Shown piece by piece: positions 51,390 to 60,429 of a stretch of 64,000 nt of DNA (within the stretch, counting starts at the first letter, position 1; every line of letters begins with the position of its first letter). This DNA is from Arion vulgaris. Taxonomy: Eukaryota; Mollusca; Gastropoda; Stylommatophora; Arionidae. A model generated the notes under the pieces. The model worked only from the letters and a program-made list of their open reading frames with translations. It did not search any database and had not been told where the DNA came from. The stretch covers positions 4,458,501 to 4,522,500 of the forward strand of contig CM036760.1 in the NCBI GenBank assembly GCA_020796225.1. The letters run 5' to 3'. Position numbers and translations under genes: made by a program.

Positions 51390-52238
51390 ATGACGCCCAT
51401 GTGTTGCCGGAGCCCACAGGAGGAGCAAAGAATAGTACCAGTGCGATCTACAAGTCATATTGTAAGAGGCGACGGGGTAGTGATCTAGGAAGCTACCCTA
51501 GTAAATAACAGCCTCGTAGAAATCGGAAGTGCTGGCCTACTTGTAGGCGCATAACTAACACAACGTACTTAGGCTTGGATCCCAACGTAAAACACGTAAT
51601 CACAAAGTACTGTGTTTACAATTACAAAAACAATGACAAAATACAGCAACGTTTCGACACAGGCCTTTATCAAGCAAACGAACAACAGGAGGGACAAATT
51701 TAAAAAACAAATGGACGACCAAATACAAACATTTCTAATGAAAATCTGGGAATAAAAACGAATAACGAAATAAATGTAACACAAAAACACATAAAAACTA
51801 GAAATAGAACGGAAGAGAAACAATGAAAAATCTAGTTAATATATAACTTGAATACATGCAACATATACCCATATAGATTACAAGGCATGGGAAGAGAAAG
51901 TACTAAGAAGCATAGCAATGTAATTCCCAGATTTTCATTAGAAACGTTTGTATTTGGTCGTCCATTTGTTTTGTTTCTAAATTTGTCACTCCTGTTGTTC
52001 GTTTGCTTGATAAAGGCCTTGTTGGTCGAAACGTTGCTGTATTTTGTCATTGTTTTTGTAATTTGTAAAACTACAGTACTTTGTATTACGTGTTTTGCCA
52101 ATCAAATAGTTTTACTGCAGTCTCATCTATTTTGTCAAGATCCCAACGTACAATCGCTCTTAGGTTTGGATCACATACAATCACACAGAGTGGTTAACAA
52201 GAGTTCGATATGGAACGTTTGAAGAAGAAGAAGATGAT
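51390..52238 (+). mobile_element. SINE-B copy split by a fold-back element
   Basis: The 5' part at 51390-51589 (GCCCATGTGTTGCCGGAGCC, ATTGTAAGAGGCGACGGG, AAGTGCTGGCCTACTTGTAG) and the 3' part at 52139-52238 (ACGTACAATCGCTCTTAGGT, TATGGAACGTTTGAAGAAG). Contiguous in other SINE-B copies. Confidence 0.88.
51590..52138. mobile_element. Fold-back element with about 165-bp inverted arms, nested in SINE-B
   Basis: The left arm (about 51589-51754) and right arm (about 51922-52097) are reverse complements. Matching blocks include AACACGTAATCACAAAGTAC against GTACTTTGTATTACGTGTT, CAGCAACGTTTCGAC against GTCGAAACGTTGCTG, and AAAATCTGGGAAT against ATTCCCAGATTTT. A loop of about 167 bases lies between, and the right arm has a 41-base extension. 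GATCCCAACGTA flanks the whole at 51578-51589 and 52139-52150 (12 bp). Each arm contains module M. A 12-bp duplication is unlike most DNA transposons; an inverted head-to-head retroelement terminus, as Penelope-like elements can form, is possible. Confidence 0.85.
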
Positions 52239-52436
52239 GCTTATAGTAATAAGATATTGAAGTCAGCTAACTGGACATACCATAGTTTTATAGAGGCCAG
52301 CAATTTTAAATGTTTAATATAATCGTGGTAAAATGTGATATAAATATAGCGCAATTGATGGAATTTGAGATCAAACACCAAACTTGTAGAGCTAGGTACA
52401 TATGAGGAAGAATACGGAGTGTGTCACCCAAATTAC
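52239..52436. other. Unassigned spacer
   Basis: Nothing recognised. Confidence 0.35.
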
Positions 52437-53100
52437 TGGTAGAGTGGAGAGAGTAGATAACCGGCACTTATGGATCATCTAAAGTGCTGGTAGAGTGATA
52501 AGGCTAGGTACTCGGCACTTATGGATCACCCAAAGTGCTGGTAGAGTGATAAGGCTAGGTACTCAGCACTTATGGATCGCCCAAAGTGCTGGTAGAGTGA
52601 TAAGGCTAGGTACTCTGCACTTATGGATCATCTAAAGTGCTGGTAGAGTGATGAGGCTAGGTACTCGGCACTTATGGATCATCTAAAGTGCTGGTAGAGG
52701 ATGAGGCTAGGTACTCGGCACTTATGGATCACCCAAAGTGCTGGTAGAGTGGGGAGAGTAGATAATCAGCACTTATGGATCACCCAAAGTGCTGGTAGAG
52801 TGATAAGGCTAGGTACTCGGCACTTATGGATCGCCCAAAGTGCTGGTAGAGTGGGGAGAGTAGATAATCAGCACTTATGGATCACCCAAAGTGCTGGTAG
52901 AGTTATAAGGCTAGGCACTCGGTACTTATGGATCACCCAAAGTGCTGGTAGAGTGGGAGAGTAGATAATCAGCACTATGGATCACCCAAAGTGCTGGTAG
53001 AGTGATAAGGCTAGGTACTCAGCACTTATGGATCACCTAAAATGCTGGTAGTGTGATAAGGCTAGGTAATCGGCACTTATGGATCATCTAAAGTGCTATC
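52437..53100. repeat. 51-bp satellite array
   Basis: About 13 units built on CACTTATGGATCACCCAAAG, TGCTGGTAGAGTG and either ATAAGGCTAGGTACTCGG or GGGAGAGTAGATAATCAG. The two unit types partly alternate in 52.73-52.99 kb, giving a local dimer. Confidence 0.93.
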
Positions 53101-53234
53101 AGACTTGTTAAAGATGAGAAAATGAATCACTAATAAATTGTTGATGATACAAAGAGCAGGTAACAAAATAGATAAACATAGTGATATTTTAAGCAGAATT
53201 CGGTGTTGGGCTCCTCAGTATGATCAATAAGTGA
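53101..53234. other. Unassigned spacer between arrays
   Basis: Nothing recognised. Confidence 0.35.
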
Positions 53235-53600
53235 GTAAATATAACATTCAGACACAGAGTCAGTAAGTATAATACGGAGTCAGTAAGTATAACACAGAGT
53301 CAGTAATTTTAACACCGAGTCAGTAAGTATAACACCAAGTCAGTAAGTATAACACCGAGTCAGTAAGTATAACACCGAGTCAGTAAGTGTAACACCGAGT
53401 CAGTAAGTATAACACCGAGTCAGTAAGTATAATACCGAGTCAGTAAGTATAACACCGAGTCAGTAAGTGTAACACCGAGTCAGTAAGTATAATACCGAGT
53501 CAGTAAGATATAATACTGAGTTAGTAAGTATAACACGATAGTAAATATAATATCGAGTCAGTAGTATAACACTCGAGTCATAAGTAAAACTAGTCAGATT
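53235..53600. repeat. 20-bp satellite array (CACCGAGTCAGTAAGTATAA)
   Basis: About 17 units of 20 bases, decaying after 53500. Confidence 0.95.
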
Positions 53601-53704
53601 TTCCACGTCTAGACAGTATCTTTCTGGTTCTGTCCAGACAATAGAAAGTCATGCATATTTAAGATGTACGTATATACGTATATACTGCTTATTGGTAAGT
53701 ATTT

Positions 53705-53815
53705 ACAATAGAAAACTACACTTTAAAGTATTATATCTACAGTTTACAGTATTATATCTACACTTTACAGTATTATATCTACACTTTAAAGTATCTTATC
53801 TATTGATTTATAGTA
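53705..53815. repeat. 21-bp tandem repeat
   Basis: About five copies of TTTACAGTATTATATCTACAC. Confidence 0.88.
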
Positions 53816-53895
53816 TGGTATCAGAATTGGCTTAACTTTAGAGTTCTTATCAACAATAGTACCTGATTTAAACTAGAGAAGGCCAATTTAGAAGC

Positions 53896-54060
53896 AATTT
53901 GTTCTCCTGATAGATCTCACCGTTCAGAAACAATGTCAAACTACTGAACGTATAAGTTGTGTCTAGAAAATCACCGATTCATTTACAGCGGATGATGGCA
54001 AGGTTCTGTAAAGGATATGCCACGATTTACATTTCCACTCAAAATGACACCACATAACAC
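53896..54060 (-). repeat. Repeat-G copy 4, partial
   Basis: TCTCACCGTTCAGAAACAAT, CTACTGAACGTATAAGTTGT, GTTCTGTAAAGGATATGCCA are the reverse complement of Repeat-G (ATATCCTTTACA, TTGCTTTCTGAACGGTGAG). Confidence 0.65.
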
Positions 54061-54180
54061 GTCGGTGCTACAGAGGTGGTGCACTGTCATTGCGATCTTG
54101 CTGCACTATATTGAAATCGGAGTACACATCGCTAATCTCTGAAGTCTAAAGATGATGATCTTACCAATCAATCAATAAGT
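54061..54180 (+). repeat. Repeat-I copy, weak
   Basis: TCGGTGCTACAGAGGTGGTG, CACTGTCATTGCGATCTTGC, then ATGATGATCTTACCAATCAA. It follows the layout of 42096-42238. Confidence 0.4.
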
Positions 54181-54884
54181 TGTGAAACTTCAAAATTTAA
54201 AATCCAAAATAAAATTACAAACGAAGGGAGAGAAGTAAGATTAAATTTATTACAAAACAATATTGAAGGTTATGTCCCTTATATAAATACGTTTTTCTAT
54301 TAGGCACACAGACTGTATAGGAGACAATATCACTTCTTGACCTTGGCTAGTTTCTTTGGGTTCTCCGAAGGAATTAATTCTATTTTTTCATGTTTGTTGG
54401 CGTACACGCTCTGATATAACTAATGAAAGGCTCGTCATTAGGTTGAAAATGTTGTGCCTCGGCTTAAAGAGGTTTTAATCCCCTACATAACAAACACAGA
54501 CAAACCAACAAATGACGCTCGGTCGGCTTAGCAGTAGCTCAATGGAAGTCAGCTGAATATGCACATCACATGCCCTATGCTCACTTCCCAAGTATAATCA
54601 ACTCTCCAGTCATCATCAAACAGCTTGTCCTAAGCAGAGCCTTATCATACTATTTGTCTATTGTCTATTCCCAGGGGGAAGATGTAGTTGGTTGTTCATT
54701 CTTGCCGTTAAGCGTAGGGATGGGAGCTTTAATTATACTAACAGTCATTAACGTTTGAATGTGACAAGTAACCTGTATAATCATATATTTAGTTATACAG
54801 TATATCATATCATCATCATCAAGTAGCTTGTACCTCGAAATGTCTTTTATAAACCAGTTTCCCTTTTGTCCATCTCAAACCATC
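54181..54884. other. Spacer with a 30-base motif shared with 18.63 kb
   Basis: TGCCGTTAAGCGTAGGGATG then GGAGCTTTAA at 54704-54733 is identical to 18633-18662, a likely LINE 3' remnant on the minus strand. The rest is unassigned. Confidence 0.5.
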
Positions 54885-55985
54885 AGTCCCTTTCTGAACA
54901 TCTCTTTGATCTTCCTTTCTCTTGCCTCTATGTCTTTCCTTCTCTACTTGCCTCTATGTTCCTTCCTCTTCTTCTATACCTCTACGTCTCTCCTCTTCTT
55001 CTCTTTGCCTCTATGTCCTTCCTCTCTCTTCTCTTTGCCTCTATGTCTCCTTCCTCTTCTTCTCTTTGCCTCTATGTCTCCTTCCTCTTCTTCTCTTTGC
55101 CTCTATGTCTCCTTCCTCTTTTTCTCTTTGCCTCTATGTCTCCTTCCACTTCTTCTCTTTGCCTCTATGTCTCCTTCCTCTTCTTCTCTTTGCCTCTATG
55201 TCTCCTTCCTCTTCTTCTCTTTACCTCTATGTCTCCTTCCTCTTCTTCTCTTTGCCTCTATCTCCTTCCTCTTCTTCTCTTTGCCTCTATGTCTCCTTCC
55301 TCTTCTTCTCTATGTCTCCTTCCTCTTCTTCTCTCTTGTCTCCTTCCTCTTCTTCTCTTTACCTCTATGTCTCCTTCCTCTTCTTCTCTTTGCCTCTATG
55401 TCTCCTTCCTCTTCTTCTCTATGTCTCCTTCCTCTTCTTCTCTTTACCTCTATGTCTCCTTCCTCTTCTTCTCTTTGCCTCTACGTCTCCTTACTCTTCT
55501 TCTCTTTGCCTCTATGTCTCCTTCCTCTTCTTCTCGTTGCCTCTATGTCTCCTTCCTCTTCTTCTCTTTGCCTCTACGTCTCCTTACTCTTCTTCTCTTT
55601 GCCTCTATGTCTCCTTCCTCTTCTTCTCTTTGCCTCTATGTCTCCTTCCTCTTCTTCTCTTTGCCTCTACATCTCCTTCCTCTTCTTCTCTATGTCTCCT
55701 TCCTCTTCTTCTCTTTGCCTCTATGTCTCCTTCCTCTTCTTCTCTTTGCCTCTATGTCTCCTTCCTCTTCTTCTCTTTGCCTCTATGTCTCCTTCCTCTT
55801 CTTCTCTTTGCCTCTATGTCTCCTTCCTCTTCTTCTCTTTGCCTCTATGTCTCCTTCCTCTTCTTCTCTTTACCTCTATGTCTCCTTCCTCTTCTTCTCT
55901 TTGCCTCTATGTCTCCTTCCTCTTCTTCTCTTTGCCTCTATGTCTCCTTCCTCTTCTTCTCTTTGCCTCTATGTCTCCTTCCGTT
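54885..55985. repeat. 31-bp array derived from LINE-X coding sequence
   Basis: About 33 units of TCTCCTTCCTCTTCTTCTCT plus TTGCCTCTATG. Read on the minus strand the unit is CATAGAGGCAAAGAGAAGAA plus GAGGAAGGAGA, closely similar to LINE-X at 51086-51115 (CATACGGCAAAGAGAAGAAG, AGAAG), the segment encoding GKEKKRRPR. It directly continues a minus-strand LINE-X fragment. Period 31 keeps all three plus-strand frames open (411, 384 and 355 codons), none of which looks real. Confidence 0.85.
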
Positions 55986-56292
55986 ATGATCTATTCCAAC
56001 ATCTGTATTTTTACATGTGAAAAATATATCAATTTTTCCAATTTCTTTTGCAGCATCAGTTAAGTTTGTTTGTTCCCATTGCGTAGAACTATCTATTCTC
56101 TTCTCTTTCCTTGGTATACAGAAGATCCTTCTGTAAAAATACATTTCAAAAGCACATACAAACTTTTTCTACTCGCTTGTCAAATATCCATGTTTCACAC
56201 CCATACGTTGACACTGGGAATATGCATGCTCTTAGTTTTCTGATCCTTATTTTTCTATCAGTTCCATTCCATAATGTTTTCTTTTAGTGAAG
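55986..56292 (-). mobile_element. LINE-X fragment between two arrays
   Basis: Minus strand: LWNGTDRKIRIRKLRACIFP, VSTYGCETWIFDK, then FEMYFYRRIFCIPRKEKRID, and GKIDIFFTCKNTDVG at the array edge. Matches WNGTDRKTKIRILRALIFPV and YRRLRRITWTEKRTN of the plus-strand copy at 50.3 kb. The order is interrupted exactly where the GKEKKR segment should follow, and that segment is the 31-bp array. Confidence 0.8.
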
Positions 56293-56324
56293 TTTTTGTA
56301 AGTCTATGATTATTCTTTTTTGAC

Positions 56325-56725
56325 TTTCTTTCATTATATGTTCATCTTCCCTTTCTTTCATCATATGTTCATCTTTACTTTCTTTCACCATATGTTCATC
56401 TTCTGTTAGCAAGTCAACTGAGATATTCATCATATGTTCATCTTCTGTTAGCAAGTCAACTGAGATATTCATCATATGTTCATCTTCTGTTAGCAAGTCA
56501 ACTGAGATATTCATCATATGTTCATCTTCTGTTAGCAAGTCAACTGAGATACTCATCATATGTTCATCTTCTGTTAGCAAGTCAACTGAGATATTCATCA
56601 TATGTTCATCTTCTGTTAGCAAGTCAACTGAGATACTCATCATATGTTCATCTTCTGTTAGCAAGTCAACTGAGATATTCATCATATGTTCATCTTCTGT
56701 TAGCAAGTCAACTGAGATATTCAAA
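56325..56725 (-). repeat. 42-bp in-frame array (14-residue repeat)
   Basis: About eight nearly perfect copies of a 42-base unit (ATATTCATCATATGTTCATC, TTCTGTTAGCAAGTCAACTG, AG). Because 42 is a multiple of three, the minus strand stays open for 146 codons as repeats of NISVDLLTEDEHMM. It then reads KESQKRIIIDLQKLH towards the LINE-X frame. It may be an expanded LINE-X segment upstream of WNGTDRK, but no single-copy reference lies in the window. I see no sign that it is a host protein. Confidence 0.85.
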
Positions 56726-56867
56726 ACCGTTCACATTTTCTTTTTCTTTCCTTCATTAAACATATATTTTGGCATGATTATTTTAAGTTGCAATTTTTTT
56801 TAATTTGCCACACTGAGAAATTAAGTTTGTTTTTCCTGTTTTCTGTTGCTTACTTACTTACTTATTC
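56726..56867. other. Unassigned spacer
   Basis: AT-rich, with TTACTTACTTACTTA at 56850. Confidence 0.4.
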
Positions 56868-57150
56868 CTTTCCGTGGAGCATAGGGCGTCAACAGTTGTT
56901 CGCCACTCTTCTCGGTCTATGGTTGTTCTCTTTGTGGTCTCGCATGATAGTTCATCACTCTTCAATTCTTCAAGAAGACTTTGTCTCCAGGTCTGATTAG
57001 GGCGTCCTCTTTTTCGTTTTCCTTGCGGTTTCCACTCAAGTGCTTGTCTAGTGACACTCGACTATGTCTTTCGTAGGGTATGACTGACCCATCGCCATTT
57101 TCTCCTCTTTACCTGGGTCATCATGGGTTCTGTCCGGTTCTTATTCACAG

Positions 57151-57411
57151 GTCTGTGTTTGCAACACTATCATACCATCTCAGTCTGTGTTTGCAACTCT
57201 ATCATACCATCTCAGTCTGTGTTTGCAACTCTATCATACCATCTCTGTCTGTGTTTGCAACTCTATCATACCATCTCAGTCTGTGTTTGCAACTCTATCA
57301 TACCATCTCTGTCTGTGTTTGCAACTCTATCATACCATCTCAGTCTGTGTTTGCAACTCTATCATACCATCTCAGTCTGTGTTTGCAACTCTATCATACC
57401 ATCTCAGTCTG
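57151..57411. repeat. 32-bp array inside LINE-T
   Basis: Eight copies at 57151, 57183, 57215 and so on of GTCTGTGTTTGCAACTCTAT plus CATACCATCTCA. The unit is the reverse complement of one stretch present once in LINE-T at 25045-25078 (GAGATGGTATAATAGAGTTA, CAAACACGG). Flanking bases on both sides (TCTTATTCACAG and GAGAATCCG) match the single-copy element. Confidence 0.95.
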
Positions 57412-57452
57412 AGAATCCGTCGAAGACATCCGTTAACAAAAGTCTGAATAAA

Positions 57453-57690
57453 TATTTGTATTTAAGTTGGTAACTCGCACGTTTCTGAGCCATACAACAA
57501 CACAGATTTCACATTTGTATTTAACTTGGTGACTCGCCACGTTTCCGAGCCATACAACAACACAGATTTCACGTTTGTATATTGTGACTCGTCACGTTCT
57601 GAGCATACATCAACACAAATTTCACATTTGTATTTAACTTAACTCGCCACGTTTCCGAGCCATACAACAACACAGACTTCACATTTGTAC
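57453..57690. repeat. About 60-bp array inside LINE-T
   Basis: Four imperfect copies of ATTTGTATTTAACTTGGTGA, CTCGCCACGTTTCCGAGCCA, TACAACAACACAGATTTCAC. The single-copy counterpart is at 24941-25010 (AATGTGAAGTCGGTGTTGCT, TGGCTCGGAAACTTGGCGAG). Copies are more diverged than in the 32-bp array, so this expansion is older or less homogenised. Confidence 0.88.
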
Positions 57691-57700
57691 TGAATATCTT

Positions 57701-58084
57701 GAGCTGTTTTCTATTGCACTGCCATTAATCCTTGTTTGTGATGTTGACAGTAACACGGTATAGTATTCATATCTCAATTCATGTATTTCTCTTCCTCTTA
57801 TTTTAAAGCAATTCTGAGATAATTTCAAATCGCTGTTGTAGCTAGTGCTGTACGAGCAGACTGTAGCTTGGCGCACACGATATCCTGATATATAGTATGA
57901 ATGTCACCAAGATCTACACCCCGCTGTTCGACGGGCACCTAAAGGCGCCATGGCACCATTGTGATACATCCCCGGAGTTTTAATTTACTCTACCGGCTCT
58001 AATAAGAAATTCAAGGAAAAAAAAACGTATTTTTGAATAACAATATGTTTCAGTTTTGTCGTAAGTACTATTTGGTGCAACGAA
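57701..58084. other. Unassigned spacer
   Basis: Nothing recognised; contains a poly(A) at 58016-58024. Confidence 0.35.
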
Positions 58085-59720
58085 CGTGTGCCACAGGAAT
58101 TAAAGGATGCCACTATTGTCCACCTGTACAAGCGGAAAGAAACTGCCAGGCCTGCGATAACCACAGGGGATCTCCTCCGTCAATCGCTGGCAAAATACTG
58201 GAAGTCCTCCTCAATCGATTAATCGATCACCTGAACAGGACTTACTCCCTGAGACCCAATGTGGCTTCAGAGCAGGTCGTGGAACAGCAGACATGATATT
58301 TGCTGCTCGCCAACTACAGGAGAAATGCAAAGAGCAGCACTGTAACCTCTATATGGTCTTTGTCGATCTGACAAAGGCTTTCAACACGGTTAACAGGGAG
58401 GGTCTATGGAAGATCATGGAAAAATTTGATGCCCAAGGAAATTCATCAAGATCGTCCAACAGTTTCACGAGGCATGATGGCACGTGTACTTGACGAAGGG
58501 GAGCTGTCGAAGCCTTCCATGTCACCAACGGCGTCAAACAGGGCTGTGTACTGGCCCCAACACTCTTCAGCATGATGTTTGCTGCCATGCTCACGGATGT
58601 CTTTTGGGAAGGCGACGAACATGGGGTAAAGATTAGATACAGGACAGACGGTAACCTATTCAATCTTCGGAGGTTAAAATCCTCCACCAAGGTAAAAGAA
58701 TCAACTATCTCAAACCTGTTGTTTGCTGATGACTGTGCCCTCGCTACCAACTCTGAGGAAGAAATGCAGACTTACATGGACAAGTTCTCAATGGCCTGTG
58801 ATAGGTTTGGCCTCACCATTAACACCAAAAACAGAGGTCATGTTCCAGCCCGCCCCTAGAGAACAGTATTACGATCCAGTCATCAACATTAAACACCAGC
58901 GTCTCCAGTCAACGGACAACTTTGCTTATCTTGGCAGCCTCCTATCCAGATCGGCAAACATAGATTCTGAGGTCCACAATAGGATATCCAAAGCCAGTGC
59001 TGCGTTCGGAAGGTTACGTGTCACTGTGTGGGAACGGAAGGGGATAAGCATAGTCAAAAAGCTGAAAGTTTACCAGGCCATAGTGCTAACAACGCTGCTG
59101 TACGCAAGCGAGACATGGACAGTGTATAGCAGACACGCAAGAAAATTAAACCACTTCCACACAAACTGTCTACGCAGAATACTAAAAATAAACTGGCAGG
59201 ACAAAATTCCAGACAGCGAAGTCCTCACAAGAGCAAAGATCCAAGCGTCAACACCCTGTTGCAGAAGGCCCAACTGAGATGGGTCGGTCACGTTGCTCGA
59301 ATGCCTGATAAATGCATCCCAAAACAGTTGATGTATGGCGAGCTTGAAGGGGCAGACGTTTAGCTGGTGGACAGAAAAACGCTTTAAAGACACTCTTAAA
59401 GTGTCTCTGAAATGCTTCGATATAGACAATACGTGCTGGGAATCCTTGCGCAAGATCGCCAAATGTGGCGCTGTAACAACAAAAGAGGAACCCGAATAGC
59501 TGAGAATCATCGTATTGTTGAGTCACAGAGAAAACGAGCAGCGCGAAAAGACAGAGCACACAACACGCACATGTCTAACCTTGATCATGTATGCCCCACC
59601 TGTGGTCGGGGATTCTGTTCTAGGATTGACTCTACAGTCACCTCCGCACACACCAGAGAGGTGCAACAGTACGCGTCTGAGATTGTTGTCATCATCGCTT
59701 GCGATGGACGGCTATTAAGT
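58085..59720 (+). mobile_element. LINE-Z, 5'-truncated copy with RT and C-terminal finger
   Basis: The longest LINE-Z copy, about 1.6 kb. In frames broken by several indels: PQELKDATIVHLYKRK-like, GFRAGRGTADMIFAARQLQE, VFVDLTKAFNTVNREGLWKI (first catalytic Asp, about 58362), VTNGVKQGCVLAPTLFSMMF, LLFADDCALATNSEEEMQTY (FADD at about 58722), [78 protein letters not shown], and finally LDHVCPTCGRGFCSRIDSTV, a decayed C2H2-like finger. Target-primed RT activity is lost. A minus-strand copy of its 3' third lies at 60.43-61.03 kb. Confidence 0.9.
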
Positions 59721-59767
59721 ACTATATTTATTTGCAAAGTTAAAACTTTAGTCTGGATTAAGTTGCC
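59721..59767. other. Short spacer
   Basis: About 47 AT-rich bases between LINE-Z and SINE-B. Confidence 0.4.
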
Positions 59768-60010
59768 ATGTAGTGTCGGTGCCCACAAGGAAAAAAAGAA
59801 TATTAGCACTGCGACCTATATGGCATGCCGTAAGAGGCGACTAAGGTAGGACATAGGGAAGTTACCCTATTAAATAAAAAGCATCGCTGTTATCGGATGC
59901 CCTGGATGTAAGTTCATATCTGGCACAGTGTAAATTGTTCTTAGGGTTAGATTACGTACAAATCACACAGAGTGGTATAACAAGTGGTGGATATGGAGCC
60001 TTCGAAGATG
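59768..60010 (+). mobile_element. SINE-B copy
   Basis: TGCCATGTAGTGTCGGTGCC, core GCATGCCGTAAGAGGCGACT, GGGAAGTTACCCTATTAAAT, tail GATATGGAGCCTTCGAAG with the (GAA)n tail lost. Confidence 0.85.
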
Positions 60011-60194
60011 TGCCTCAATTTATAAAAATGTATATATCTCAATTCTACATGATCTCATAGTGCACATTTGTTGACAATTTAACAATGACATAGATGGTTA
60101 TAGAAAGGGAAGTCAGCATGAATAATTATTATCTATTGACATATTAGGGGTAGTGTCCCTTCTATGTCTACTGAAAATTCAGGATATAATAATG
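60011..60194. other. Unassigned spacer
   Basis: Nothing recognised. Confidence 0.35.
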
Positions 60195-60372
60195 ATGGCA
60201 AAACACGTAATAACATTGTACTGTAGTTTTACAAAATACAAAAACAATTACAATACACAGCAACGTTTCGACCAAAAGGCCTTTATCAATCAAACGATAC
60301 AACAGGAGTTACGAATTTCACACACACTACATATAAACCACGACAGAGACATTCCAAAGGTAATTGCTACAT
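60195..60372 (-). repeat. Module M copy, long form
   Basis: TGGCAAAACACGTAATAACA, TGTAGTTTTACAAAATACAA, CAGCAACGTTTCGACC, AAAAGGCCTTTATCAATCAA and CAACAGGAGTTACGAATTT match the left arm of the fold-back element at 51.59 kb but without an inverted partner. Confidence 0.75.
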
Positions 60373-60429
60373 AGTGTTACTGCTATCTCCTCCTTTATCG
60401 ATATAATAATATAGAAAAGTGTATTTACT

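Larger units (their letters stand above)
56868..57700 (-). mobile_element. LINE-T (RTE-like) fragment with two internal arrays
   Basis: Collinear on the minus strand with 24.9-25.36 kb: GAGTGGCGAACAACTGTTGA, GTCAAC GCCCTATGCTCCACG near the end, KRRKWRWVSHTLRKT-like residues, then the LRLRWY.RV.NTD segment (amplified, 57151-57411) and the VKSVLLYGSETWRV segment (amplified, 57453-57690). Between them GGATTCTCAGACTGAG and GTTAACGGATGTC correspond to NGCLRRIL. It cannot encode protein. Confidence 0.85.

Noticed and set aside
52008..52105. Active hammerhead ribozyme
   Set aside because: The core CTGATGA is not present and stem I cannot be found; kept only as a low-certainty structural resemblance under module M.
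54570..54758. Short ORF at 54.6 kb as a gene
   Set aside because: Overlaps the 30-base LINE-associated motif and shows no domain.
54828..56063. Three overlapping plus-strand ORFs of 411, 384 and 355 codons
   Set aside because: All three frames are open at once because the 31-bp unit lacks stops on this strand; the unit derives from antisense LINE-X.
57080..57473. ORFs with repeated SVFATLSYHLSLCLQLYHTI
   Set aside because: Antisense reading of the 32-bp array inside LINE-T; single-copy LINE-T shows the true frame on the other strand.
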